From Apostichopus japonicus (taxonomy: Eukaryota > Echinodermata > Holothuroidea > Aspidochirotida > Stichopodidae), in the NCBI RefSeq assembly GCF_037975245.1, contig NC_092574.1, forward strand, positions 2,451,001 through 2,515,000: a DNA stretch of 64,000 bases. Reading direction: 5' to 3'. A program made the position numbers and the translations under genes. Shown in pieces: positions 53,882-64,000 of the stretch. The notes below the pieces were generated by a model. The model saw nothing but the letters and a program-made list of their open reading frames with translations. It was not told the DNA's origin and did no database searches. The number at the start of each line of letters is the position of its first letter. Within the stretch, counting starts at the first letter, position 1.

Positions 53882-56800
53882 ATTGATGCTCATGTCTGCC
53901 TAGGTTCGATTCCACGCCGAAGCACTATTTTATATAATTTTTTTTTTTTTTTTTTTTGGGGGGGGGGGTTGTTGTTAATATCTGCATGTACATGCATGGT
54001 GTTTTAAATTTGTTTTGCTTTGTTTGTTTGTCTGTCTGTTTTTTTTTTAGGGGGGGTGGGGGTTGTTTCTATTTGGTATATTGTTTCGCGTAAACGAAGT
54101 AGGTCATTGCAATATTTTGCACAACTTGTACTTAGAAACCAATCGGAACTTAAGACCTGAGTAGTAAATTTGATTTCTGTCTCGCTCGTCGCCTTTCACT
54201 GGAAATTTTAATGAAAGTATACATAAGGACGAAAATTGTACCTGCAAAAAGAAATGCTTCTTTTGTACAGTGTAAGGCCACCGCGACATCTTTTCTGACA
54301 ATCTTGATAATATTTGTTCTTCGGGAATGTTGTGTCATTACTTAGCCTTTATATTATAAACCGTTAAGTGTGGAAACAGCTATGCTCCTGTTAGAACAAC
54401 TTCACATTTCTTAAATGCTGATTTACTGAGGCAGGCGTTTGAAAGACAGTGTGATACAAACAGGTACGGTAACGTTATAAACAATGCCACGAGCTCTCGT
54501 GCATTAACAACGATCGAAACGTGCGGTATTCATGACGGTACACAAAGCAGATAATGCGAATACAGCAGACTTAGCCGAGAATTAAACCTAGTAGCGCGGA
54601 GGATTTAATTATGACATACTAGGACTTTCTACCGGTAAACTTTACTCATTGTCGAATAAATCTATCTAATTTCTACCTTATCTAGCTTTTACTCTGTATT
54701 TAACGTATTATGACCAAAGCAAATATGAAATTCACGACAATTCCATGGGACTTGTATATTCATTTAAAATAGCTCCGTTTTGAATCTAAAATCTAACGCT
54801 CCATTGCTATGGTAACATCGTGAATAATAGCCCTGCCGCTAATGGATAGATGACATGTAGAAGATGGCCATCGATGGCGCTCTCAACTTCTCGTGCCACG
54901 TCTGGCACCTACAAGAAGTAACCGACATATTACTGGCGCAATCCCGACCGAACGTATTTTAACTCTCCTACAGACTTTTCTACACTGATCCCAGAAAGCA
55001 TTAAGTGCCGTCAAAATGCCTCAGTTGCTCATAGGTACATATCCATGACGTAACACTGTTCTCGTTGTGCATAAAACTGTTGTCAAAAGTAAGGCATATA
55101 TACTGATAGGCCTAGACTAGGTATACGTTGCAGACTATGCATAGGCTAACTTCACAGACAGACATACATGCACGCAGACAACTTCAGATAATGTAAAATA
55201 TCACTAACCGTAATCACGTTATGTTTACGATGTCTTGAAATGTCGTCCTTTTCTTCTCTGCAACCCCGGGCCGTCATTGTAGTCGTTCGAACAACTAAAT
55301 TAAGGCGAGGAACGACGTCAAGATATATCCAACGTCTAGACCACACTGCTTGCAATGAAGAGAGAACTGCCCAGTACAGTACGTGTTGATATGGACGCCT
55401 ACAAAATGACAACAAATATTTTCCATTGAAAATCCACTGTGTGTGACGGTATAGTAAACACTCGTATATAGATCAACGCACACGCGCGCACGGAGGTATT
55501 ATGTACGTACAGCATGCAATGCAGACAAATATTTCGGAGCGCGCGCTTCTGATTTTGTGCTGAATATTCTTGTGAGCGCTCTTGTATAACTGTTTGCATG
55601 TGCGCACGGACAAGATAGACGTCAGATTATCACGCTGTAGCTACTAAACCTTTACTTGCATGTGTACAGCAGTAGACTACTGTGATGGTTGCATGCGGCA
55701 GTTTAATTGTGTGTGCACAATATGTCAGCATTGTACGGTGGCTTCATAAGGACATAGGAAAGAAAAACAGTGTCCCCAAATCTCACAATGTTGTCTTTTT
55801 ATCTCAAAATATTGCCTCTTTTTTTTTCCCCTTTAAAATTTGGACTTTAAAAGATCCATCGGGAGCTTTCTATTTTATAGCTGTTGTAAGTGTCATATAC
55901 CAGAAGTAATCGTTCCATTATCTTACACACTATAAGTCCGTCACGTTTTGGGGTCCGCTAAAGTATAGCTAGAAGTTGTCAACTGACATATCAGACCCCC
56001 CCCCCCCATTCCCCCGTTGATATCTGAGGGCTTGGCCTGTCAGGGTGCATGCGCATTTCTATATCATGACGCAGTTTAGACTTTGGGCTAGAAGAGGAGC
56101 AAGTTAAGCACACTGAACCGTCTGCTCGCACGGAGAAACATATCCAGATTTAAACACAGAATTTATGAAATGCTCTGTGTCACCTCCAATCCTCCTTATT
56201 TGCACATCATCTCTACTTTGATTTATGTGCTTCCACATCAAGGCATTCAAAACGATCGTGGTGACTGGAAATATGCCAAAACAAGCACTGCGTTAAGTCA
56301 TTTTACGTCTTGTGTGTGTATGTGTGTGTGCTTTTAATTTACTTGTCTTTTCGTGTGTTTTTTGGTTGTTTTTTTCGTGTTTTTGTTTTTTTGTTTTTCG
56401 TGTTTCTTCTTTCACGGTTAAACTTTTGTGCGAATGTACAATACTCCAATTGGGGCACGGTACGCATTCATATCACATTGTTTTGGAACAATCTGGAACT
56501 GGAAGTATTATTTCGACCCAAGAATCACCAGGCTGGCGTGGTGGCCTGAACGGTTGGAAGACAGCACTGCGCGTCGGTGTTTGTTGTCAGGCTGTGTGAA
56601 TCGCGCCGATCGGATGACAGACACTGCTTTGTTTATAACGGCATCGCCAAGGTGGAATTTTTACACGGGCCTAGGATCCCAATTCCGTATCCTCCCTTAG
56701 TTCGCAAAAGCATCCGGGAGATTACGTTTAGAGTCCGGCCTTCGGGCCAGAAGTGGGCTAGCTGACTTGCAATGGAGGGCTCACGTCGATTCGGACTGGG

Positions 56801-56962
56801 TTGATGTTCAACGTTCAGTGAAACCATGGCCTCGATGAGGCGTAATCTCTTGTTAATTTTAGCTTTCTGTCTTCAATTTTATAATACAATAATTCAAATT
56901 AATTATTGACATTTTGCATTCATCTTTTTCTCGCTAAGTAATCACAATTTATTTAAGATTAA
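53882..56962 (-). repeat. Macrosatellite unit, block 2 copy 15, with a compensating indel pair
   Basis: Tract lengths H1-H6 are 20, 11, 10, 7, 5 and 12; total 3081. One C is missing at 54498 (a CC reduced to C) and one G is added at 55950-55953 (GGG to GGGG). Both are in short homopolymers, so residual sequencing error is possible. Confidence 0.98.
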
Positions 56963-57755
56963 ATTGATGCTCATGTCTGCCTAGGTTCGATTCCACGCCG
57001 AAGCACTATTTTATATAATTTTTTTTTTTTTTTTTTTTGGGGGGGGGGGTTGTTGTTAATATCTGCATGTACATGCATGGTGTTTTAAATTTGTTTTGCT
57101 TTGTTTGTTTGTCTGTCTGTTTTTTTTTTAGGGGGGGGTGGGGGTTGTTTCTATTTGGTATATTGTTTCGCGTAAACGAAGTAGGTCATTGCAATATTTT
57201 GCACAACTTGTACTTAGAAACCAATCGGAACTTAAGACCTGAGTAGTAAATTTGATTTCTGTCTCGCTCGTCGCCTTTCACTGGAAATTTTAATGAAAGT
57301 ATACATAAGGACGAAAATTGTACCTGCAAAAAGAAATGCTTCTTTTGTACAGTGTAAGGCCACCGCGACATCTTTTCTGACAATCTTGATAATATTTGTT
57401 CTTCGGGAATGTTGTGTCATTACTTAGCCTTTATATTATAAACCGTTAAGTGTGGAAACAGCTATGCTCCTGTTAGAACAACTTCACATTTCTTAAATGC
57501 TGATTTACTGAGGCAGGCGTTTGAAAGACAGTGTGATACAAACAGGTACGGTAACGTTATAAACAATGCCACGAGCTCTCCGTGCATTAACAACGATCGA
57601 AACGTGCGGTATTCATGACGGTACACAAAGCAGATAATGCGAATACAGCAGACTTAGCCGAGAATTAAACCTAGTAGCGCGGAGGATTTAATTATGACAT
57701 ACTAGGACTTTCTACCGGTAAACTTTACTCATTGTCGAATAAATCTATCTAATTT
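56963..57755 (-). repeat. Partial macrosatellite unit before gap 2
   Basis: Covers the junction side of the unit down to unit coordinate 2290. Tract lengths H1-H5 are 20, 11, 10, 8 and 5; H6 is not reached. The contig ends in unique AT-rich sequence. Confidence 0.97.
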
Positions 57756-57855
57756 NNNNNNNNNNNNNNNNNNNNNNNNNNNNNNNNNNNNNNNNNNNNN
57801 NNNNNNNNNNNNNNNNNNNNNNNNNNNNNNNNNNNNNNNNNNNNNNNNNNNNNNN
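57756..57855. other. Assembly gap 2 (100 N), out of phase with the array
   Basis: Exactly 100 N. The left flank ends at unit coordinate 2290 and the right flank starts at coordinate 80, both in minus orientation. Keeping the array in phase would need about 2,209 bases here, or that plus whole units, so 100 is not the real size. Confidence 0.99.
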
Positions 57856-57935
57856 AATACAATAATTCAAATTAATTATTGACATTTTGCATTCATCTTT
57901 TTCTCGCTAAGTAATCACAATTTATTTAAGATTAA
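57856..57935 (-). repeat. Partial macrosatellite unit after gap 2, unit coordinates 80-1
   Basis: Eighty bases of the AT-rich junction region, including the upstream part of the tRNA-like element, continuous with the next unit. Confidence 0.95.
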
Positions 57936-60900
57936 ATTGATGCTCATGTCTGCCTAGGTTCGATTCCACGCCGAAGCACTATTTTATATAATTTTTTTTT
58001 TTTTTTTTGGGGGGGGGGTTGTTGTTAATATCTGCATGTACATGCATGGTGTTTTAAATTTGTTTTGCTTTGTTTGTTTGTCTGTCTGTTTTTTTTTTAG
58101 GGGGGGGTGGGGGTTGTTTCTATTTGGTATATTGTTTCGCGTAAACGAAGTAGGTCATTGCAATATTTTGCACAACTTGTACTTAGAAACCAATCGGAAC
58201 TTAAGACCTGAGTAGTAAATTTGATTTCTGTCTCGCTCGTCGCCTTTCACTGGAAATTTTAATGAAAGTATACATAAGGACGAAAATTGTACCTGCAAAA
58301 AGAAATGCTTCTTTTGTACAGTGTAAGGCCACCGCGACATCTTTTCTGACAATCTTGATAATATTTGTTCTTCGGGAATGTTGTGTCATTACTTAGCCTT
58401 TATATTATAAACCGTTAAGTGTGGAAACAGCTATGCTCCTGTTAGAACAACTTCACATTTCTTAAATGCTGATTTACTGAGGCAGGCGTTTGAAAGACAG
58501 TGTGATACAAACAGGTACGGTAACGTTATAAACAATGCCACGAGCTCTCCGTGCATTAACAACGATCGAAACGTGCGGTATTCATGACGGTACACAAAGC
58601 AGATAATGCGAATACAGCAGACTTAGCCGAGAATTAAACCTAGTAGCGCGGAGGATTTAATTATGACATACTAGGACTTTCTACCGGTAAACTTTACTCA
58701 TTGTCGAATAAATCTATCTAATTTCTACCTTATCTAGCTTTTACTCTGTATTTAACGTATTATGACCAAAGCAAATATGAAATTCACGACAATTCCATGG
58801 GACTTGTATATTCATTTAAAATAGCTCCGTTTTGAATCTAAAATCTAACGCTCCATTGCTATGGTAACATCGTGAATAATAGCCCTGCCGCTAATGGATA
58901 GATGACATGTAGAAGATGGCCATCGATGGCGCTCTCAACTTCTCGTGCCACGTCTGGCACCTACAAGAAGTAACCGACATATTACTGGCGCAATCCCGAC
59001 CGAACGTATTTTAACTCTCCTACAGACTTTTCTACACTGATCCCAGAAAGCATTAAGTGCCGTCAAAATGCCTCAGTTGCTCATAGGTACATATCCATGA
59101 CGTAACACTGTTCTCGTTGTGCATAAAACTGTTGTCAAAAGTAAGGCATATATACTGATAGGCCTAGACTAGGTATACGTTGCAGACTATGCATAGGCTA
59201 ACTTCACAGACAGACATACATGCACGCAGACAACTTCAGATAATGTAAAATATCACTAACCGTAATCACGTTATGTTTACGATGTCTTGAAATGTCGTCC
59301 TTTTCTTCTCTGCAACCCCGGGCCGTCATTGTAGTCGTTCGAACAACTAAATTAAGGCGAGGAACGACGTCAAGATATATCCAACGTCTAGACCACACTG
59401 CTTGCAATGAAGAGAGAACTGCCCAGTACAGTACGTGTTGATATGGACGCCTACAAAATGACAACAAATATTTTCCATTGAAAATCCACTGTGTGTGACG
59501 GTATAGTAAACACTCGTATATAGATCAACGCACACGCGCGCACGGAGGTATTATGTACGTACAGCATGCAATGCAGACAAATATTTCGGAGCGCGCGCTT
59601 CTGATTTTGTGCTGAATATTCTTGTGAGCGCTCTTGTATAACTGTTTGCATGTGCGCACGGACAAGATAGACGTCAGATTATCACGCTGTAGCTACTAAA
59701 CCTTTACTTGCATGTGTACAGCAGTAGACTACTGTGATGGTTGCATGCGGCAGTTTAATTGTGTGTGCACAATATGTCAGCATTGTACGGTGGCTTCATA
59801 AGGACATAGGAAAGAAAAACAGTGTCCCCAAATCTCACAATGTTGTCTTTTTATCTCAAAATATTGCCTCTTTTTTTTTCCCCTTTAAAATTTGGACTTT
59901 AAAAGATCCATCGGGAGCTTTCTATTTTATAGCTGTTGTAAGTGTCATATACCAGAAGTAATCGTTCCATTATCTTACACACTATAAGTCCGTCACGTTT
60001 TGGGTCCGCTAAAGTATAGCTAGAAGTTGTCAACTGACATATCAGACCCCCCCCCCATTCCCCCGTTGATATCTGAGGGCTTGGCCTGTCAGGGTGCATG
60101 CGCATTTCTATATCATGACGCAGTTTAGACTTTGGGCTAGAAGAGGAGCAAGTTAAGCACACTGAACCGTCTGCTCGCACGGAGAAACATATCCAGATTT
60201 AAACACAGAATTTATGAAATGCTCTGTGTCACCTCCAATCCTCCTTATTTGCACATCATCTCTACTTTGATTTATGTGCTTCCACATCAAGGCATTCAAA
60301 ACGATCGTGGTGACTGGAAATATGCCAAAACAAGCACTGCGTTAAGTCATTTTACGTCTTGTGTGTGTATGTGTGTGTGCTTTTAATTTACTTGTCTTTT
60401 CGTGTGTTTTTTGGTTGTTTTTTTCGTGTTTTTGTTTTTTTGTTTTTCGTGTTTCTTCTTTCACGGTTAAACTTTTGTGCGAATGTACAATACTCCAATT
60501 GGGGCACGGTACGCATTCATATCACATTGTTTTGGAACAATCTGGAACTGGAAGTATTATTTCGACCCAAGAATCACCAGGCTGGCGTGGTGGCCTGAAC
60601 GGTTGGAAGACAGCACTGCGCGTCGGTGTTTGTTGTCAGGCTGTGTGAATCGCGCCGATCGGATGACAGACACTGCTTTGTTTATAACGGCATCGCCAAG
60701 GTGGAATTTTTACACGGGCCTAGGATCCCAATTCCGTATCCTCCCTTAGTTCGCAAAAGCATCCGGGAGATTACGTTTAGAGTCCGGCCTTCGGGCCAGA
60801 AGTGGGCTAGCTGACTTGCAATGGAGGGCTCACGTCGATTCGGACTGGGTTGATGTTCAACGTTCAGTGAAACCATGGCCTCGATGAGGCGTAATCTCTT

Positions 60901-61011
60901 GTTAATTTTAGCTTTCTGTCTTCAATTTTATAATACAATAATTCAAATTAATTATTGACATTTTGCATTCATCTTTTTCTCGCTAAGTAATCACAATTTA
61001 TTTAAGATTAA
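57936..61011 (-). repeat. Macrosatellite unit, block 3 copy 1
   Basis: Tract lengths H1-H6 are 17, 10, 10, 8, 5 and 10; total 3076 (shortest complete unit), core 3016. H1 and H2 differ from the partial copy before the gap (20 and 11). Confidence 0.98.
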
Positions 61012-64000
61012 ATTGATGCTCATGTCTGCCTAGGTTCGATTCCACGCCGAAGCACTATTTTATATAATTTTTTTTTTTTTTTGGGGGGGGGGGTTGTTGT
61101 TAATATCTGCATGTACATGCATGGTGTTTTAAATTTGTTTTGCTTTGTTTGTTTGTCTGTCTGTTTTTTTTTTAGGGGGGGTGGGGGTTGTTTCTATTTG
61201 GTATATTGTTTCGCGTAAACGAAGTAGGTCATTGCAATATTTTGCACAACTTGTACTTAGAAACCAATCGGAACTTAAGACCTGAGTAGTAAATTTGATT
61301 TCTGTCTCGCTCGTCGCCTTTCACTGGAAATTTTAATGAAAGTATACATAAGGACGAAAATTGTACCTGCAAAAAGAAATGCTTCTTTTGTACAGTGTAA
61401 GGCCACCGCGACATCTTTTCTGACAATCTTGATAATATTTGTTCTTCGGGAATGTTGTGTCATTACTTAGCCTTTATATTATAAACCGTTAAGTGTGGAA
61501 ACAGCTATGCTCCTGTTAGAACAACTTCACATTTCTTAAATGCTGATTTACTGAGGCAGGCGTTTGAAAGACAGTGTGATACAAACAGGTACGGTAACGT
61601 TATAAACAATGCCACGAGCTCTCCGTGCATTAACAACGATCGAAACGTGCGGTATTCATGACGGTACACAAAGCAGATAATGCGAATACAGCAGACTTAG
61701 CCGAGAATTAAACCTAGTAGCGCGGAGGATTTAATTATGACATACTAGGACTTTCTACGGTAAACTTTACTCATTGTCGAATAAATCTATCTAATTTCTA
61801 CCTTATCTAGCTTTTACTCTGTATTTAACGTATTATGACCAAAGCAAATATGAAATTCACGACAATTCCATGGGACTTGTATATTCATTTAAAATAGCTC
61901 CGTTTTGAATCTAAAATCTAACGCTCCATTGCTATGGTAACATCGTGAATAATAGCCCTGCCGCTAATGGATAGATGACATGTAGAAGATGGCCATCGAT
62001 GGCGCTCTCAACTTCTCGTGCCACGTCTGGCACCTACAAGAAGTAACCGACATATTACTGGCGCAATCCCGACCGAACGTATTTTAACTCTCCTACAGAC
62101 TTTTCTACACTGATCCCAGAAAGCATTAAGTGCCGTCAAAATGCCTCAGTTGCTCATAGGTACATATCCATGACGTAACACTGTTCTCGTTGTGCATAAA
62201 ACTGTTGTCAAAAGTAAGGCATATATACTGATAGGCCTAGACTAGGTATACGTTGCAGACTATGCATAGGCTAACTTCACAGACAGACATACATGCACGC
62301 AGACAACTTCAGATAATGTAAAATATCACTAACCGTAATCACGTTATGTTTACGATGTCTTGAAATGTCGTCCTTTTCTTCTCTGCAACCCCGGGCCGTC
62401 ATTGTAGTCGTTCGAACAACTAAATTAAGGCGAGGAACGACGTCAAGATATATCCAACGTCTAGACCACACTGCTTGCAATGAAGAGAGAACTGCCCAGT
62501 ACAGTACGTGTTGATATGGACGCCTACAAAATGACAACAAATATTTTCCATTGAAAATCCACTGTGTGTGACGGTATAGTAAACACTCGTATATAGATCA
62601 ACGCACACGCGCGCACGGAGGTATTATGTACGTACAGCATGCAATGCAGACAAATATTTCGGAGCGCGCGCTTCTGATTTTGTGCTGAATATTCTTGTGA
62701 GCGCTCTTGTATAACTGTTTGCATGTGCGCACGGACAAGATAGACGTCAGATTATCACGCTGTAGCTACTAAACCTTTACTTGCATGTGTACAGCAGTAG
62801 ACTACTGTGATGGTTGCATGCGGCAGTTTAATTGTGTGTGCACAATATGTCAGCATTGTACGGTGGCTTAATAAGGACATAGGAAAGAAAAACAGTGTCC
62901 CCAAATCTCACAATGTTGTCTTTTTATCTCAAAATATTGCCTCTTTTTTTTTCCCCTTTAAAATTTGGACTTTAAAAGATCCATCGGGAGCTTTCTATTT
63001 TATAGCTGTTGTAAGTGTCATATACCAGAAGTAATCGTTCCATTATCTTACACACTATAAGTCCGTCACGTTTTGGGTCCGCTAAAGTATAGCTAGAAGT
63101 TGTCAACTGACATATCAGACCCCCCCCCCCCATTCCCCCGTTGATATCTGAGGGCTTGGCCTGTCAGGGTGCATGCGCATTTCTATATCATGACGCAGTT
63201 TAGACTTTGGGCTAGAAGAGGAGCAAGTTAAGCACACTGAACCGTCTGCTCGCACGGAGAAACATATCCAGATTTAAACACAGAATTTATGAAATGCTCT
63301 GTGTCACCTCCAATCCTCCTTATTTGCACATCATCTCTACTTTGATTTATGTGCTTCCACATCAAGGCATTCAAAACGATCGTGGTGACTGGAAATATGC
63401 CAAAACAAGCACTGCGTTAAGTCATTTTACGTCTTGTGTGTGTATGTGTGTGTGCTTTTAATTTACTTGTCTTTTCGTGTGTTTTTTGGTTGTTTTTTTC
63501 GTGTTTTTGTTTTTTTGTTTTTCGTGTTTCTTCTTTCACGGTTAAACTTTTGTGCGAATGTACAATACTCCAATTGGGGCACGGTACGCATTCATATCAC
63601 ATTGTTTTGGAACAATCTGGAACTGGAAGTATTATTTCGACCCAAGAATCACCAGGCTGGCGTGGTGGCCTGAACGGTTGGAAGACAGCACTGCGCGTCG
63701 GTGTTTGTTGTCAGGCTGTGTGAATCGCGCCGATCGGATGACAGACACTGCTTTGTTTATAACGGCATCGCCAAGGTGGAATTTTTACACGGGCCTAGGA
63801 TCCCAATTCCGTATCCTCCCTTAGTTCGCAAAAGCATCCGGGAGATTACGTTTAGAGTCCGGCCTTCGGGCCAGAAGTGGGCTAGCTGACTTGCAATGGA
63901 GGGCTCACGTCGATTCGGACTGGGTTGATGTTCAACGTTCAGTGAAACCATGGCCTCGATGAGGCGTAATCTCTTGTTAATTTTAGCTTTCTGTCTTCAA
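61012..64000 (-). repeat. Macrosatellite unit, block 3 copy 2, cut by the window end
   Basis: Tract lengths H1-H6 are 15, 11, 10, 7, 5 and 12, with the shortest H1 in the window. One C is missing at 61758 (CC to C). It carries the minority state at the two-state site (A at 62870). Confidence 0.97.

Larger units (their letters stand above)
10172..57755 (-). repeat. Tandem array block 2 of the same macrosatellite, opposite orientation
   Basis: A 589-bp partial unit, fifteen complete units of 3078-3082 bases and a 793-bp partial unit follow head to tail, each the reverse complement of the block 1 unit. Both ends are N gaps. Length differences between units are fully accounted for by the homopolymer tracts, apart from one compensating deletion/insertion pair in the unit at 53882-56962. 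Confidence 0.98.
57856..64000 (-). repeat. Tandem array block 3 of the same macrosatellite, same orientation as block 2
   Basis: After the second N gap the array resumes at unit coordinate 80 and continues with one complete unit (3076 bases) and a last unit cut by the window end. The phase is wrong for direct continuation from block 2, so sequence is missing or repeated at the gap. The array continues beyond the window. Confidence 0.97.

Noticed and set aside
1-64000. rDNA, 5S rRNA, spliceosomal snRNA or histone gene repeat
   Set aside because: The 3-kb tandem layout suggested these, but I find none of the conserved 5S, U1, U2, U4, U5 or U6 sequences and no histone-like frame on either strand.
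1-64000. CRISPR array or prokaryotic origin
   Set aside because: The repeated unit is 3 kb with no short-repeat/spacer structure, and there are no Cas-like or densely packed frames.
1-64000. Telomeric or subtelomeric repeats
   Set aside because: No runs of TTAGGG-type or other telomere motifs are seen; the G-runs are pure homopolymers.
1-64000. Retrotransposon or DNA transposon tandem array
   Set aside because: No reverse transcriptase, integrase or transposase frame, no long terminal repeats, and no terminal inverted repeats or target-site duplications around the unit were found.

Overview
The window is one tandem array of a single repeat unit of about 3.08 kb. It holds 19 complete copies plus partial copies at two 100-N gaps and at the right edge, about 20.7 copies in total. 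No ordinary gene, rRNA, intact tRNA or transposon ORF is recognisable. The longest open frame outside the N gaps is 95 codons. The DNA looks eukaryotic, probably animal: no dense gene packing, (CA)n and homopolymer microsatellites, frequent CpG, and a Pol III B-box-like motif. A marine invertebrate would fit the texture, but that is a guess.

Layout. Positions 1-10071 carry three full units and an 816-bp partial unit in one orientation, called plus here. Positions 10172-57755 carry a 589-bp partial, fifteen full units and a 793-bp partial in the opposite orientation. Positions 57856-64000 continue in that opposite orientation: an 80-bp partial, one full unit, and a unit cut by the window end. 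The N runs at 10072-10171 and 57756-57855 are exactly 100 bases each, a common placeholder for a gap of unknown size. The orientation switch coincides with the first gap, and the second gap breaks the phase of the array, so neither junction should be read as real structure.

The copies are almost identical. After setting aside six homopolymer tracts (H1-H6), every complete unit has a core of 3,016 bases, with single-base indels in only three units (the third plus-orientation unit, the one at 53882-56962 and the one at the right edge). In a by-eye comparison I found one shared two-state site and about eight private changes across 61 kb. The tracts, in unit-1 coordinates and plus orientation, are H1 = A-run 3012-3031, H2 = C-run 3001-3011, H3 = A-run 2920-2930, H4 = C-run 2907-2918, H5 = C-run 2901-2905, H6 = G-run 956-967. 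Tract lengths are given for each unit.

Within a unit, the plus-orientation order is: a CpG-rich block of about 420 bp that is open in several frames (121-540); an A-rich/(CA)n tract (546-652); ordinary unique sequence with H6 (653-1350); a cluster of GC-alternating palindromes (1355-1485); a promoter-like stretch with hairpins and an RFX-like X-box (2043-2159); a 62-codon frame with one hydrophobic segment (2625-2813); C-run/A-run tracts (2901-3031); and a degenerate tRNA-like Pol III promoter element on the minus strand that spans the unit junction (3040-3119). To convert unit coordinate n: in plus units add it to the unit start minus 1; in minus units subtract it from the unit end plus 1. 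Allow a few bases for homopolymer differences. The best reading is a young or strongly homogenised macrosatellite that may carry a noncoding transcript.
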